This document shows positions 34,501 through 45,387 of a stretch of 64,000 nt of DNA, one piece after another. Both the position numbers and the translations under genes were made by a program. Position 1 is the first letter of the stretch. The number at the start of each line of letters is the position of its first letter. The stretch lies in assembly GCA_027924585.1 (NCBI GenBank), contig BSBM01000076.1, positions 8,713,001-8,777,000 on the forward strand, written 5' to 3'. Below the pieces are notes generated by a model. It was given only the letters and a program-made list of their open reading frames with translations. It made no database searches and was not told the origin of the DNA. This DNA comes from Larix kaempferi (taxonomy: Eukaryota > Streptophyta > Pinopsida > Pinales > Pinaceae).

Positions 34501-35345
34501 AAGAGGTCGTCTCTTCTACTCCTGCTACAGTCTTGAATACAAACTGCTTCACACCATTTCCCTCGTTCTTCAACATACATTGTCCTACATAATGTCCCAT
34601 CTTGTGACATCGAAATCACATTACTAAGGTCTTTCTTCCCTATATAAAGCCTTTCTTTCCACCCTTCTTCTTGAATCCTTTCTTGCCACCCTTCTTTATC
34701 TTTCCAACGAGACTGGTAGTATCTACTTCCCATTTTGTTTTGTGTTTTGAATATGAGTGCAATCTAATTTCTTCCTCCATAAGAGAAACCAAAAGCTTTG
34801 GGAAATCCAATAGTTTCTCTTGAGTAAAATACCCTCAACAAAAGGTGTCAAGGAAAGAGAAAGTCCTTTAAGGGGAATATATATTCTCTCATGATCCTCT
34901 ACCTTAGTTCCAATGGTGTCCAACTGACCCCTCAATTCATTGATCATGGTCAAGTAGTTCACCATAGTATCCGTCTTGTTCATTCAAATAGTTGAAAGTT
35001 GGTTTGTCAAGAGCATCTATCAAGAGGCACAATAATTCTAAAATAAATTAACCAAAGCATCAAACATGCTCTTACCTAATATCTTATTAGCAATGTGTGA
35101 GATGAAGTGATCCTTCATGGAATCAAGAATGATTCTCCTCACTCTGGATTCCTTCTTCCAATGAGCATCCAATTATGTTGGATTGATAAGTTTTGGAATG
35201 TTCTTTTCAACATGCTCCCAAAGATAAACCTCCTCCATAAGGATTTGAAGGATAATTTTCCACGGAACAAAATTTGAAGCTCCATATAACCTATCACACT
35301 CCTTAGACTGAGAGTAACCTCACACATATTGAAAAGTCTCAAGTG
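34500..35345 (-). pseudogene. gag: E4 gag of copia (UBN2) type
   Basis: The - strand carries the copia gag in pieces: 'FRGKLSFKSLWRR' type N-terminus in 35342-35139, 'TMVNYLTMINELRGQLDTIG' in 34983-34723 (the conserved 'v..yl..l..l...L...G' helix), a Lys/Gly-rich basic run near 34680-34630, then a knuckle 'CHKMGHYVGQC' near 34606-34575. The first Cys of the CX2CX4HX4C knuckle is replaced by a TGA stop. Frameshifts separate the pieces. Confidence 0.85.
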
Positions 35346-35520
35346 AAAATAACAACAATTTATAAAGTATATAAAATTACCCTTCCATGGGTGGTGGTGC
35401 TTATCTCAATAAACTTAGGGTTTCACACCCAACTACTTTAACTAGGTCATGTACCTATCCCAAGTAATCATTAGTTGAAATGCAACTCCCTATTACTCAA
35501 AAGTGATTTCAACTACAACC

Positions 35521-35532
35521 GCTCTGATACCA
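35521..35532 (-). other. E4 primer-binding site
   Basis: On the - strand TGGTATCAGAGC, a perfect match to the initiator tRNA-Met site, right after the LTR end. Confidence 0.92.
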
Positions 35533-35792
35533 TATTCAAATTTCATTTGCACTGAGCAATTAATACAAATATGAAAATTCAACTTATTTTGAGAAGGTTC
35601 CTTGGATCATAACCCTAGAATTTTCAGACTTTAGGACCATTGTAAATTAATCTGTAAAAAAAATATAAAACAATCACAATAATTCACTCATAATGGCCCC
35701 AAATTTAATGGCAATTCAAGGAGAAACATACCAATTATTCATATGAGTTTCTAGTCCTCTAGGAAAACTTCACATGCATATACCAGATCTTG
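35533..35792 (-). repeat. E4 5' LTR remnant
   Basis: It matches 31567-31845 at moderate identity and then stops. The rest of the 1.7 kb LTR is missing, so the right end of E4 was lost by deletion or replacement. The following 35793-36049 is AT-rich and unassigned. Confidence 0.85.
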
Positions 35793-36048
35793 AAAATGTT
35801 AAAATATTTAACTCTGAAGGTCCTTCCTCGTAGTTTTGGTGTGTGTGTGATGAGGGGCACAAAAAGGATTTTGTTCCTTATGTTTTATTTATGTGAAAAG
35901 TGACCTTATGTAAATAAAATAAATGTTGTGTAGTTAAGTTGTGGGTCCCAATTTAAGTGATGTATGTAATATTTAATAATTGGCTTTTATTATTAAAAAG
36001 TGCACCCTAGATCTAGCAAACTAATCCTAGCCATTAGATTGGTAGTTA

Positions 36049-36276
36049 GGAAGTTCGTGTTATAAAAACAGGATCGCAGAGAAATAGCAATAAACAAGAT
36101 GCAAATATAAAACACATTACAAGAGAGACACCAATATAACGTGGTTCACCCAAGATGAGGAAGTTCGTGTTATAAAAACAGGATCGCAGAGAAATAGCAA
36201 TAAACAAGATGCAAATATAAATCACATAAAACACATTACAAGAGAGACACCAATATAACGTGGTTCAACCAAGATG
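36049..36276 (-). repeat. 110-bp tandem duplication inside the solo LTR
   Basis: GGAAGTTCGTGTTATAAAAA begins at 36049 and again at 36159. The two copies are nearly identical apart from an extra ATCACATAA-type insertion in the second. Confidence 0.93.
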
Positions 36277-36714
36277 GGCTACGCCCACGAAGAAATTTCC
36301 AGTCCTTATTTTTATACCATCCAACAAATGAAGGGATACAACCTGCAACACATCCGCTGCAACTTCCTCTTCACTCTCTCTCAGTCTCTCTTACACAATC
36401 ACTGAGATCTTTACAATGCTACAATACATTACACAACCGTATTACAATGTCTTCATTTTAAAGGGGAATTACCATGAGAAAATACCACGAGCTACCCAAA
36501 ACCATGGGCCCATAATATTTTGGCCAACAAAACAACCCAAAAAATTTCTTTCGGGGGATTCGCCCCTGAACCCCCACCAGGGGACCGCTAGCCCCCACAC
36601 CCCCCTGTTGGGGTGAGTGTCCAATCCACTTGCATATCATATAAAATTGGGGTACAAACACGGCTAAAAACAACATCATCTATGAATCAGTAAGATCAGG
36701 CTCCAAAACCAACA
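36050..36714 (-). mobile_element. Solo LTR with TSD GTTAG
   Basis: GTTAG at 36045-36049 and 36715-36719 flank a block that on the - strand begins TGTTGGTTTTGG, an LTR-type start, and ends near CACGAACTTC. It contains copia-LTR-like text such as CCACGTTATATTGG, and a C-rich and G-rich patch at 36555-36615. No internal region is present, as expected after recombination between two LTRs. The end lacks a clean CA, so one terminal base pair may be lost. Confidence 0.65.
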
Positions 36715-37071
36715 GTTAGTTACTAGAACTAAAGTATAAAAGAATGAGAAGGGGCAAAGGGAAAGGCACCACCAAGAAGAGAAAGCGAAGATTGGAGAAG
36801 GAGAATGAATTTCCAAGACAAAACTGGGCACATTTCCTAAGAAGATTCAACAACACATTTCCCAAGAAAGTATGGAAGTGACCGTACAACATTCTGACAG
36901 GTCCATACAACAGCACATTTGGGCACAAATCCCTAGGCAACGAATGTAGCATTTATTGCAGACTGTAAGAGCCGTACAATAGGGTTATTCTGACACGTGT
37001 GGTACGATTTTCGAGGAAGGAAAGTGAAAAGACCGTATAGCAGGTACATGTACGTGTGGGAAGGACGTACA
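36715..37071. other. Spacer before E5
   Basis: No gene is supported. The phrase CCGTACAA and related CGTAC text occur several times (near 36882, 36972 and 37066), suggesting a further decayed repeat of unknown type. Confidence 0.35.
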
Positions 37072-37958
37072 TGTTGGCAGGTGGTTTGGTAAGGAAGAAT
37101 TGCAGCATTTCCAATGCTACGACACGTCAAAAGAGGTCGCAGAAGGAAGAAGGCTGAATTATTTTATGTATTTTTGGGTTGATTGTACCGCAGAGGGCGG
37201 GTTTTGGGTCATTTGGACCACATATTATGTGTTTTATGCATTTTTGAGTTAGTTATACCATGACATGCAGGTTATTGGGTCATTTGGACCGCGTCAGTTA
37301 GATTTTGGGTCAATTGTCCTAGTGTTGGTTAGGAAGTTGTTAGTAACTGGACAAGAGTTGAAATGCGGAAGCCTATATATAGACAAGATTTGTAAGGGTT
37401 GAGGTACCTTATGTTTTGGATTTTGATCTTAGTATGGGTCGTTGGATGTTGATTATGCGCATCTTTGAGTCTGTATGTGTGATCAAGAGGTATTGCTGAG
37501 ATCTGGTTTTGAGGAGATGTTGTATTAGGGTTTTGCCGAAGTAATATGACATGACATAACTGTTTGGTGAAATTTCCTGTCTACCTTTTGATGATAATTT
37601 TTGTTGCGATTCACAAATGATGCTGTGATTTCTGCAGCACTTAATGCTTTAATGTTATACTTGTCGCGATGAATGTTTATGTTGAATGATGCTCTGAATA
37701 TGAATAACGTTAAGCTTGAATGCATAGATCTACCTTGGATGTTGCGATAAGTTAAGTAAGTATTGCCACAGTTATCCTTCTTCATTCGGCGGAAACATGG
37801 TTCCGTCCACTCTCCTGTGATCGCCTCGGGTGAGACCTCATCTGCTTCGCGGGTGTTGCTGGACAGGGTAAAACCTGTCTAGGCCGATGCTCAAGGAGAT
37901 CGCGGTGGGGTTGTGTCGACAGTGATGGGAACCCCTGTCGACTGGGTTTGAGTCAAAA
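37072..37958 (+). repeat. E5 5' LTR, 887 bp
   Basis: It matches 48351-49237 throughout with no net length difference. The final CAACA of the right LTR is CAAAA here. It contains a TATA box at 37372-37384. Confidence 0.95.
37372..37384 (+). promoter_or_regulatory. TATA box in the E5 5' LTR
   Basis: CCTATATATAGAC follows GGCGGAAG-like text and is kept in the 3' LTR at 48651-48663. Confidence 0.7.
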
Positions 37959-37960
37959 AA

Positions 37961-37978
37961 TGGTTCCATTGTTGAGAC
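37961..37978 (+). other. E5 primer-binding site, Athila/Tat-like
   Basis: TGGTTCCATTGTTGAGAC lies two bases after the LTR. It resembles TGGCGCCGTTGCCGGGGA, used by Athila/Tat elements, if several C or G bases have changed to T or A. Confidence 0.65.
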
Positions 37979-37984
37979 CGTGTG

Positions 37985-40590
37985 CGAAGGGAAAGGAGGA
38001 TATGTTGTGGCACCCGAAAAAATCGTAGATCCAAGAATGGTTTGATCAGAAGTTGCAGGAATTTGTTGAAGAAGAAAGTCAGAACACTCGACTGACGGTA
38101 GACCAGTGGGTGGATAGATATATTCACGACGGTCCACATGAGTGGTTTTTTTTGTGAATCCCCAGTCATTTTGTACGAGTGGTTGGCGAAGTTGACCTTC
38201 CAGAAGAGGAACTTCCAAGGCGGTGAACCGACGACTTGGACCCCCGAGTTGATTCAGGAGCTGCAGGAAGTCGAAAATAAAGCATCGCGGGCTGTCGAAG
38301 TGTGGTTTGATAGAATCCTAGAGGGCTATATCACAGAATTCGTGGTTGATACCCAGGAATCCTATAGTGAAGCCGAAAGATATTTCTTCTGTGAACCTCG
38401 AGGAAGGTTTTTGCTGTCGCTCCAATTGTCCATTAAGATGCTTATTTGTGAAAAGGGTATATTGAAGATGCATCTTGATCAGTAGACAGCCTGGTGGGAG
38501 GAGGCCGTGGATACCACGACAGTTGAGGGGTGGTACATGGAATGATAAGGGGTAGATGGGTGTAGGTCATGAAGAGACTGTGAGTGAAGCCAAGGAAGAA
38601 AGTGGTCTTACGAGGGGAGGAGCAAGGTTCCGATAGGAAAAGAGGCAGAGGACAGGAAAAGGTCCTGCTACGGTTGAACCGCAAGGCCATGAAGGAAGAC
38701 CACACGGGACTTAGCGACCTCACAGTCCTGACAAGGAAAACCAGGATACGCCCAGGATAGAGGCAGGACCAAACCCCAACACCAATGTACCCACACCTCT
38801 GCTCACTATCTCTCAGATAGCAAGAAATACCACTTCGACACCTCCGAGTTCATCAATTCCATAGAAGTTAATCGGTAGTAGTACAATGAAAGGAGGAAGG
38901 AAGCCCAAAATGGCGGGCGAGGATACTAAGTTACCGTTGTTCCAAGGAAATGGAACAGACAACCCTGAACAGTACTGGTTTCTATGTGAAGCCGTATGGA
39001 CCGTCAAACAGATCATTGATGATGATGCTAAAAAGGGACAATTGGCGACGACTCTTCGAGGTCGTGCCTTGGACTGGTTTATGAAATTTACGCAAGTTCC
39101 CATCGGCACTTCGAAAAAAACACTAGATGAGATTCACACAGGCCTGATCGCAGAGTTCCGGAAGCCAAAATATGAAGCATAATACATCACAGAGCTTAAA
39201 GAGATTAAGCAGTATCTCAATGACACTGTGTGGGATTTTGATCAGCGATTTAAAACGCTGATGGCAAGGGTCAGTTTTGACATGAGTACTGTCCAACATA
39301 AGGAATGGTTTATCGCGGCCTTGCTTCCGCATATTCGGCTACCACTGATGCAACAAAACATTACCACACCGAGTGAAGCTTTGGAGATCGCGATGCGGCT
39401 GGAGGCATCACCCATTGGGGAAAATGCAACTGGGATGTCGTAGATCCAAACACAATTAGCTAACCTGACCATCCAGTTGCAGGATCTGAAGAAAGGCAAT
39501 GAGAAAAGTGAAGAAGTTTGGTGTACGCAATGTCGGGGAGAAGGACATACTATGGATAACTGCCCTGACTTCCGCAACTATCTGGTTTCAAGAGCACCAA
39601 ATCCATTGAATGGTGGTAGCATGCCATGGTGTCACGTCTGCCACGTATATGGGCACAACCATAACAATTGCCGTACATGCAGAAAATGGTCAGGACCCCG
39701 AGGGTCACGATGGAAAGGATTGTTGTGCATATGGGTTGCTACAAGAGAGAATTTTTGATGCGATGTTCTATGTAAAGGACGACCAACGTGCCATACAACA
39801 ATCGTAACCGCAGCCACAGGTAGCCTAGCAGCTACCTCAACCACAGATGCAGTTTGTACCACAGCAACAGCAACCATCGCAGTTCATGCCACAATATGCT
39901 CCAATGCATATGGCTCCACAGCAGCCACAGTATGTACAGCAACCGCAGTATGCACCGCAAGGACAGGGAATGCAATCAGCACTAATGCAACAACAGTTCA
40001 ACCAACCGCAGTACTAGTAGCAGGGAGGATTCCGGGGAGGATACCGGGGAGGACGCGGTGGAAGATTTGGTCGTGGAGGAGGACGAGGTGGTCACGGACC
40101 TGTTTAATGCTATCACTGTGTGGTATGGGGACACTACTAGCCAGACTGTCCACTGTTGCAGAACTAGTGTACATTCTGTTTTGTTAACGATCACACAATT
40201 GAGAATTGTTCGCAATTGATTGCGCGATGGCAAGCAAGGAATACTCCATAGTTGAAGAATCAACCCCAAGCACAACAACCTACCCAAAACCAAGTACAAC
40301 AACTAGTGCATAACCAAAATCTGTGGCTAAATCAGTATCATAATGTGAACCCACCCGAGAATCTGCTGCTGAATTAGACCTAGGGTGTGAATATCGCGAT
40401 GATTTCTGCAAAACCAAGACCGCAAGATGCTTCCGTTGTTGTTGTCACTCGCGGAGGTAAGACGACTGGAGAGGAAAACTCACTGATCTGGTTAGCCGGA
40501 CAGAAGAAGGTATCATTTGACATTGACGTTGAGCGGGAGGCATTTCTTCAAGCACGTCACGCATTAGAAAAAGATTGAGGTAAGGCTGTT
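37985..40590 (+). pseudogene. gag: E5 gag with four zinc knuckles, Gln-rich tract and RGG box
   Basis: It starts with a region of unknown fold (38138-38485). The capsid core is at 38886-39443 ('LPLFQGNGTDNPEQYWFLCE', 'GRALDWFMKF', 'HTGLIAEFRKP'). Then come knuckle 1 'CTQCRGEGHTMDNC' at 39525 and knuckle 2 'CHVCHVYGHNHNNC' near 39630. After a +1 shift near 39690 follow a Gln/Pro-rich tract (39811-40015), a Gly/Arg box (40024-40104, 'FRGGYRGGRGGRFGRGG'), and knuckles 3 and 4, 'CYHCVVWGH' at 40108 and 'CTFCFVNDHTIENC' near 40168. All four are CX2CX4HX4C. Several TAG/TAA stops sit in otherwise clean frame. The role would be binding and packaging element RNA. Confidence 0.88.
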
Positions 40591-40800
40591 GTGTATGAAA
40601 TGCCCTCTACTTTTGATGCCACTTCAGAGGCTGGCCCGTCGTGATAGTCCAGCACACTTCAAGCATTTTTGGAACATTGTTTATCCCTGGCAAGAGATCC
40701 CGGTGCTCTTGCTGAGATCAAAGCTCTGTTGCGACGACCGACCCAAGGTCGACAAGAGTTCACGGTTAATTCCTTACAATGACGGAAGACGAGTAAGGAG

Positions 40801-41349
40801 ATGTGGATGAATATTCAAATTGGTGACTACGATGTTGATTTAGTTATTCTGGATCTTGGTTCAGATGTCAACATCTTAACCAAGCAGGCTTAGCAGAAGA
40901 TGGGGAGTCCCCCATTGAGCTAGTCTCCTGTACAGCTCCGGTTAGGTAATCACGCTAAAGTGACACCGATTGGGAGAGTTCCATGAATGGTGGTGGACAT
41001 CGAGGGAATGAAAACATATGCCAACTTTGATGTAATAGAAGTAGTTGAAGGAGGAAGATCTTATCCCGCGTTGTTGGGGATTGGATGCACTAATGATAGT
41101 GGAGCAGTAATCAAATTCAAGCGATGGATGATGACTTTTGAAAATCTCGATCTCAGAGTTATCGCCCTGTTGGATCCGGCTGAAGGACGCCACTACATAG
41201 AGCCAGTGAAGGATGACAATCCCAGTGGATGGGACCATGCATTCAATATATCTAAAGACTATATTCATACAACTGCTAACGGTGAGTTGCAATGGCGCAG
41301 TGACAGCTCTATGTCTTCCGACTCTGATGATGCGCTAGAATATTGGTAG
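40801..41349 (+). pseudogene. E5 aspartic protease
   Basis: Same frame as the second half of gag. 'VDLVILDLGSDVNILTKQ' at 40834-40887 is the active site; the Athila/Tat form is D-x-G-S-x-V-N-I, so Asp and Gly are present. Two stops interrupt the next 100 bases (near 40891 and 40921), then the frame runs clean from 40987 to 41349, ending in an acidic tail. It would cut the polyprotein. Confidence 0.85.
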
Positions 41350-41420
41350 AACCGCTTGCATGAAGTGCCGCTTCGCAGTGCGGGTTAGTTACGAAGTCAC
41401 TGTGCCGGGTTGCGACATAA

Positions 41421-44400
41421 ATGATTACACTCCTAGTATATGAAGGACTGCCTGGTTTGTATGAATTTCTGGCAACATTTGAGGCAACAGTTTTGGAACC
41501 ACATCGCATGCTGGCATTGGAGGAAGCATTGAAGGTTGCTCCAGCACGTTGGTGGTTGACACACAAGAAATCCATTGATGGTTGGTCGCAGTGCAGAAGG
41601 TTGATGATGGTTTGTTTCAACGATACCGAGTTTTACCACATCGAAAAGTATGATGGTTGGAACGATCCCGTCGGTCACTTGATGGAGTGTCAGCGGTTAT
41701 GGGTATTGCGTCCACGAGATGAGTGGGTCCATGCTTTTATCCATACTTTGGATGAGATGCCTCAATAATGGTATACTGTAGCTGAGTTGCGAGGAGAAAT
41801 TTCCACTTGGTTGGAGCTCACAGTGTGTTTTACCCATATGTTCAGTTTTGCGGATGCCAATCCAGAGGTCAATAATGCATTGCAACTCATCCATGAGGTA
41901 ATTTTGCAGGTTGTTCCGGTGGCATATCTTGTGGATCCGCACACGCACTGCCAGATCCAGTTTCTCATGGAATGCTTCAATATCACTGATGGGCCAGAAG
42001 ATGGTGATGATCTGCGGAATGTGAATATCCCGAAATCAGAAGGAAGTCGCGCTGTGGTACCACCTGATGCGCCAAGCGATCCTATCAGTCAGCCGCTGAA
42101 GATCCACAAGATTAACATTGGGACAGAGGACAATCTGAAGTTCGCAAATGTCAAGGACTACTGGGATGATGAGATGATAAGCAAGGTCATTGATTTGCTC
42201 CATGAGTTTCATGACTTATTTCCCACGAAGTTTTCTAACATGAAGGGGATTCTGGGCGACTTAGGGGAGATGAAGATTCCATTAAAACCAAATGCTAAGC
42301 CGATCCAGCAGTGACCCTATAGATTGAATCCATGACATAAGGAGAGGGTCAAGGTAGAACTGGATCACATGTTGGACACCAGTATCATTGAACTAGTTGA
42401 GGAGTCGGAATGGATCAGTCCTGTGGTGGTACAGGATAACAAGACTGGCGAAGTGCACATTTGTGTCGAACTCAAGAAGCTAAATGATTCCTGTTTGCAT
42501 GATCCCTTTCCGACTCCATTTACTGATGAAGTACTTGAGGGAGTAGGTGGCCAGGAGATGTACTCTTTCACGGATGGGTTCTCAGGCTATCATCAAATCC
42601 ATATTGCAAAAGAAGATTGCCACAAGACAAATTTCGTGATAGAATGGGGATGTTTCCAGTATACTGTCATGCCGTTTGGGTTGAAGAATGCACCTGTAAT
42701 ATTTTCGCGGGTTGTTGTTGTTGCATTCAAGGATTTCATCCAGAAGTTTTTGCAGGTATACATGGACGATTGGACGGTCTATGGTTTGATCCGCGATCAT
42801 CTGGAGAATCCGTGGTTGATGTTGGAGCGATGCCGGTAGCACCAAAGATCGTTGAACTTGAAGAAATGTATCTTCTGTGCACTGTTTGGCATACTGTTGG
42901 GTCATATTGTGTGTAAGCAAGGATTGTTGGCCGACCCAACAAAAATTGCGCTTATTCTGAGTTTGACACCACCGACTACTGTTAAGCAGTTAAGGGCGAC
43001 GCTGGGACACACAGGGTATTATCGCAAGTTCATCTGAGGTTATGCCGTGATTACCACCCCTATGGAGAAGTTGTTGAAGAAAGATGCAGTATTCCAGTGG
43101 AGCCTTGAATGTCAAGATAGATTTGAGACACTAAAGGAGAAGATGGCTTCGACGCCGATATTAGTATTTCCTGACTGGATTAAGGAATTACATGTTCATG
43201 TTGATGCCTCATCGATCACGCTGGGAGTTGTATTGGCCCAGCTCGGAGAGGGGTACCTTGATCACCCCATTGCTTTTTCCAGCCAGAAGTTTTCATCTGC
43301 AGAAAGAAACTACACTACTACGGAGAGGGAAGGTATGCATTGCAGAAGTTTCTCCATTACTTATTGGGAGGCCATTTCAAGATGTTCACAAATCATTCTA
43401 CATTGAAATACCTGGTCAATAAGCCTGTGTTGGGGGGGAAGATCTGTCGATGGCTACTTCTTTTTCAGGAGTTCGATTTTGAAGTAATTGTGAAGCCAGG
43501 GCGGTTAAATGTTGGCCCTCATCATCTCTCGTGGATTGACATAGGAGAGGAGACAACTAACATTGAAGATGGGTTTCCTGATGCGCAACTTTTTAAGGTT
43601 GGAGTTGCTGATGGATATTTTGAACAAATCATTCATTTTTTGGAGACAGGTACCGCACCAAAGGAATTCACCACTAGTCAGAAGAAGCAGTTGGTAGTCA
43701 AGGCTGCAGACTTCCAGCTAATCGCAGGAGAGTTATATAAGATGGGTGTCGATGAGATATTATGACGGTGTGTCTTGCCACATGAGCAAGAGCAGATCCT
43801 TTTAGAAGCACATGCAAGAATTGCTGGATGGCACTATGGTGGCCATGCGACAGCAAGGAAGGTGCTTCGAGCGGGGCTATGGTGGCCTACACTGCACAGT
43901 GATGCGACGGATTATGCACGGTCTTGTGATGTCTGTTAGAGAACCAGGAAGCTATCTAGACGGGATGAGATTCTGTTGATGCCTTAGTTGACATTGCAGC
44001 CATTTGATAAATGGGTAATAGACTTTGTGGGACCTATCAACCCACCTGGGAGGCGCACTGGTGCAAGATACATCATCACCGCGATGGATTATTTGACCAG
44101 ATGGGCGGAAGCTACACCGGTTATTGATTGTTTCATAGCCACAGCTGCGCGGTTTCTCTTTGACAACATTGTCACTCGCTTCGGCTGCCCCAAGATATTG
44201 TTGAGCGATCAAGGAAACCATTTTCTCAATCGCACCATCAGCGCATTGACAGAGGAGTTGCAGATACAACATAAGAAGAGTACACCCTATCATCCATAGG
44301 CGAATGGCACGGTGGAGGATTTCAATAAGATATTGGAGCATGTGCTAACAAAGGTGTGCAATGTGAACCGCGATGATTGGGATCTAAAAATCCCAGCAGT

Positions 44401-44886
44401 GTTGTGGGCCTATCGCACCACATGTAAAAGGTTGACAGGGCAGACACCATTCAAGCTAGTGTATGGGCAAGAAGCGGGTATGCTTATGGAGTATATCGTT
44501 CTGACTCTGCGCATTGCAGCAACAACCGGTATGGATGTTGCGGCAGCATTAGAGGAGCGCCTTGCACGACTGGTTCACTTGGAAGAAGATCGCTTTATCG
44601 CAGGTTTCCACCAAGGGGTGGAGAAGGATCACTAGAAAGCGTGGCATGATCACCACATCAAAAACAAAAAGTTTCAACAAGGTGACTTGGTGCGGTTGTA
44701 TGACAGTAAGTTTATGAAACATTCAGGAAAATTGTAGATGCATTGGCTTGGTTCGTATTGCATCAATAGCATCACTTCAGGCGGCACAGTGTAGTTGCAG
44801 CAGTTGGACGGTGCGATGCTCCCAAAATTGATCAATGGCGGAAGATTGAAGCCTTATCAATCAGACTTGGAGCGACGCGATGCCTG
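41421..44886 (+). pseudogene. pol: E5 pol: linker, RT, RNase H, integrase
   Basis: Nearly continuous: one frame from 41421 to about 43345, then one shift, then a second frame to 44884. A 300-residue linker is followed by RT with 'SFTDGFSGYHQI', 'MPFGLKNAP' and 'YMDDWTVYG' (42758-42784), RNase H with 'HVHVDASSITLGVVLAQ' (43192 on), integrase with HHCC ending 'CDVC' (43925) and the DDE core '[12 protein letters not shown]', 'LLSDQGNHF' and '[10 protein letters not shown]'. No chromodomain. Stops: TAA 41766; TGA 42312, 42333, 43035, 43763; TAG 42837, 43937, 43985, 44297, 44633, 44735, 44792. Catalytic residues look intact, so it decayed mainly by point change. Confidence 0.95.
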
Positions 44887-45387
44887 AGTCGCATCGGGAA
44901 AAAAAATGCAGGTTGATTGGTGGCAGGATGGCGCACCGATGGAGACAAAGAATGCACAAGCAGAAAGGCTTGTGTCACACGTTTGGAGCGGTCCGCGACA
45001 AGTGGTAGGGTCGCGACTGGGTCGAATCAACAATAAATGCCAAAAGTTCAGACAGTTAATTAACATTGCGTGTTTGAAAGATGGGCATTAATGTCAAATC
45101 CAGCCGATTGGCTGACAGGATCGACGACGGATTTGCATCATTAATACAAAAATTCAGTCGAGTTAATGCCGAATTTAGTCATGATTATGGAGGATTGGGT
45201 TAGAATCTATAAGAACGGGTCGACGCTGGTCGGAAGGCACCGAGATTTTAGTTGTTAAGTGACTGTGCAGAGCTGAAGAGTATTGTTATAGTTGGGTGAG
45301 AGCAGTTGTGTGTTGGGAAAGGTTCAGTTGAACTTGCAGAGTGCTATTAGAACAAAGAAGCTATCAGTTGAGAGTGCTACGTAAGGT

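Larger units (their letters stand above)
31567..35792 (-). mobile_element. E4: Ty1/copia element with deleted pol and truncated 5' LTR
   Basis: LTR sequence at 31567-33242 and a shortened copy at 35533-35792 flank - strand gag, protease and gag-pre-integrase in copia order, with a perfect primer site at 35521-35532. Integrase, RT and RNase H are gone: only about 500 bases separate the pre-integrase frame from the 3' LTR. A further LTR piece of the same family lies at 49605-50335. Confidence 0.85.

Noticed and set aside
36530-36620. C-rich/G-rich patch as a terminator or structural RNA
   Set aside because: It lies inside the solo LTR and I see no complete stem-loop; more likely part of the LTR.
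37838-38218. 126-codon - strand frame across the E5 LTR end and primer site
   Set aside because: It overlaps the LTR boundary and PBS and matches nothing.
39632-40302. - strand frames over the Gln-rich and RGG part of E5 gag
   Set aside because: Low-complexity + strand coding opens the opposite strand; the + strand has real zinc knuckles.
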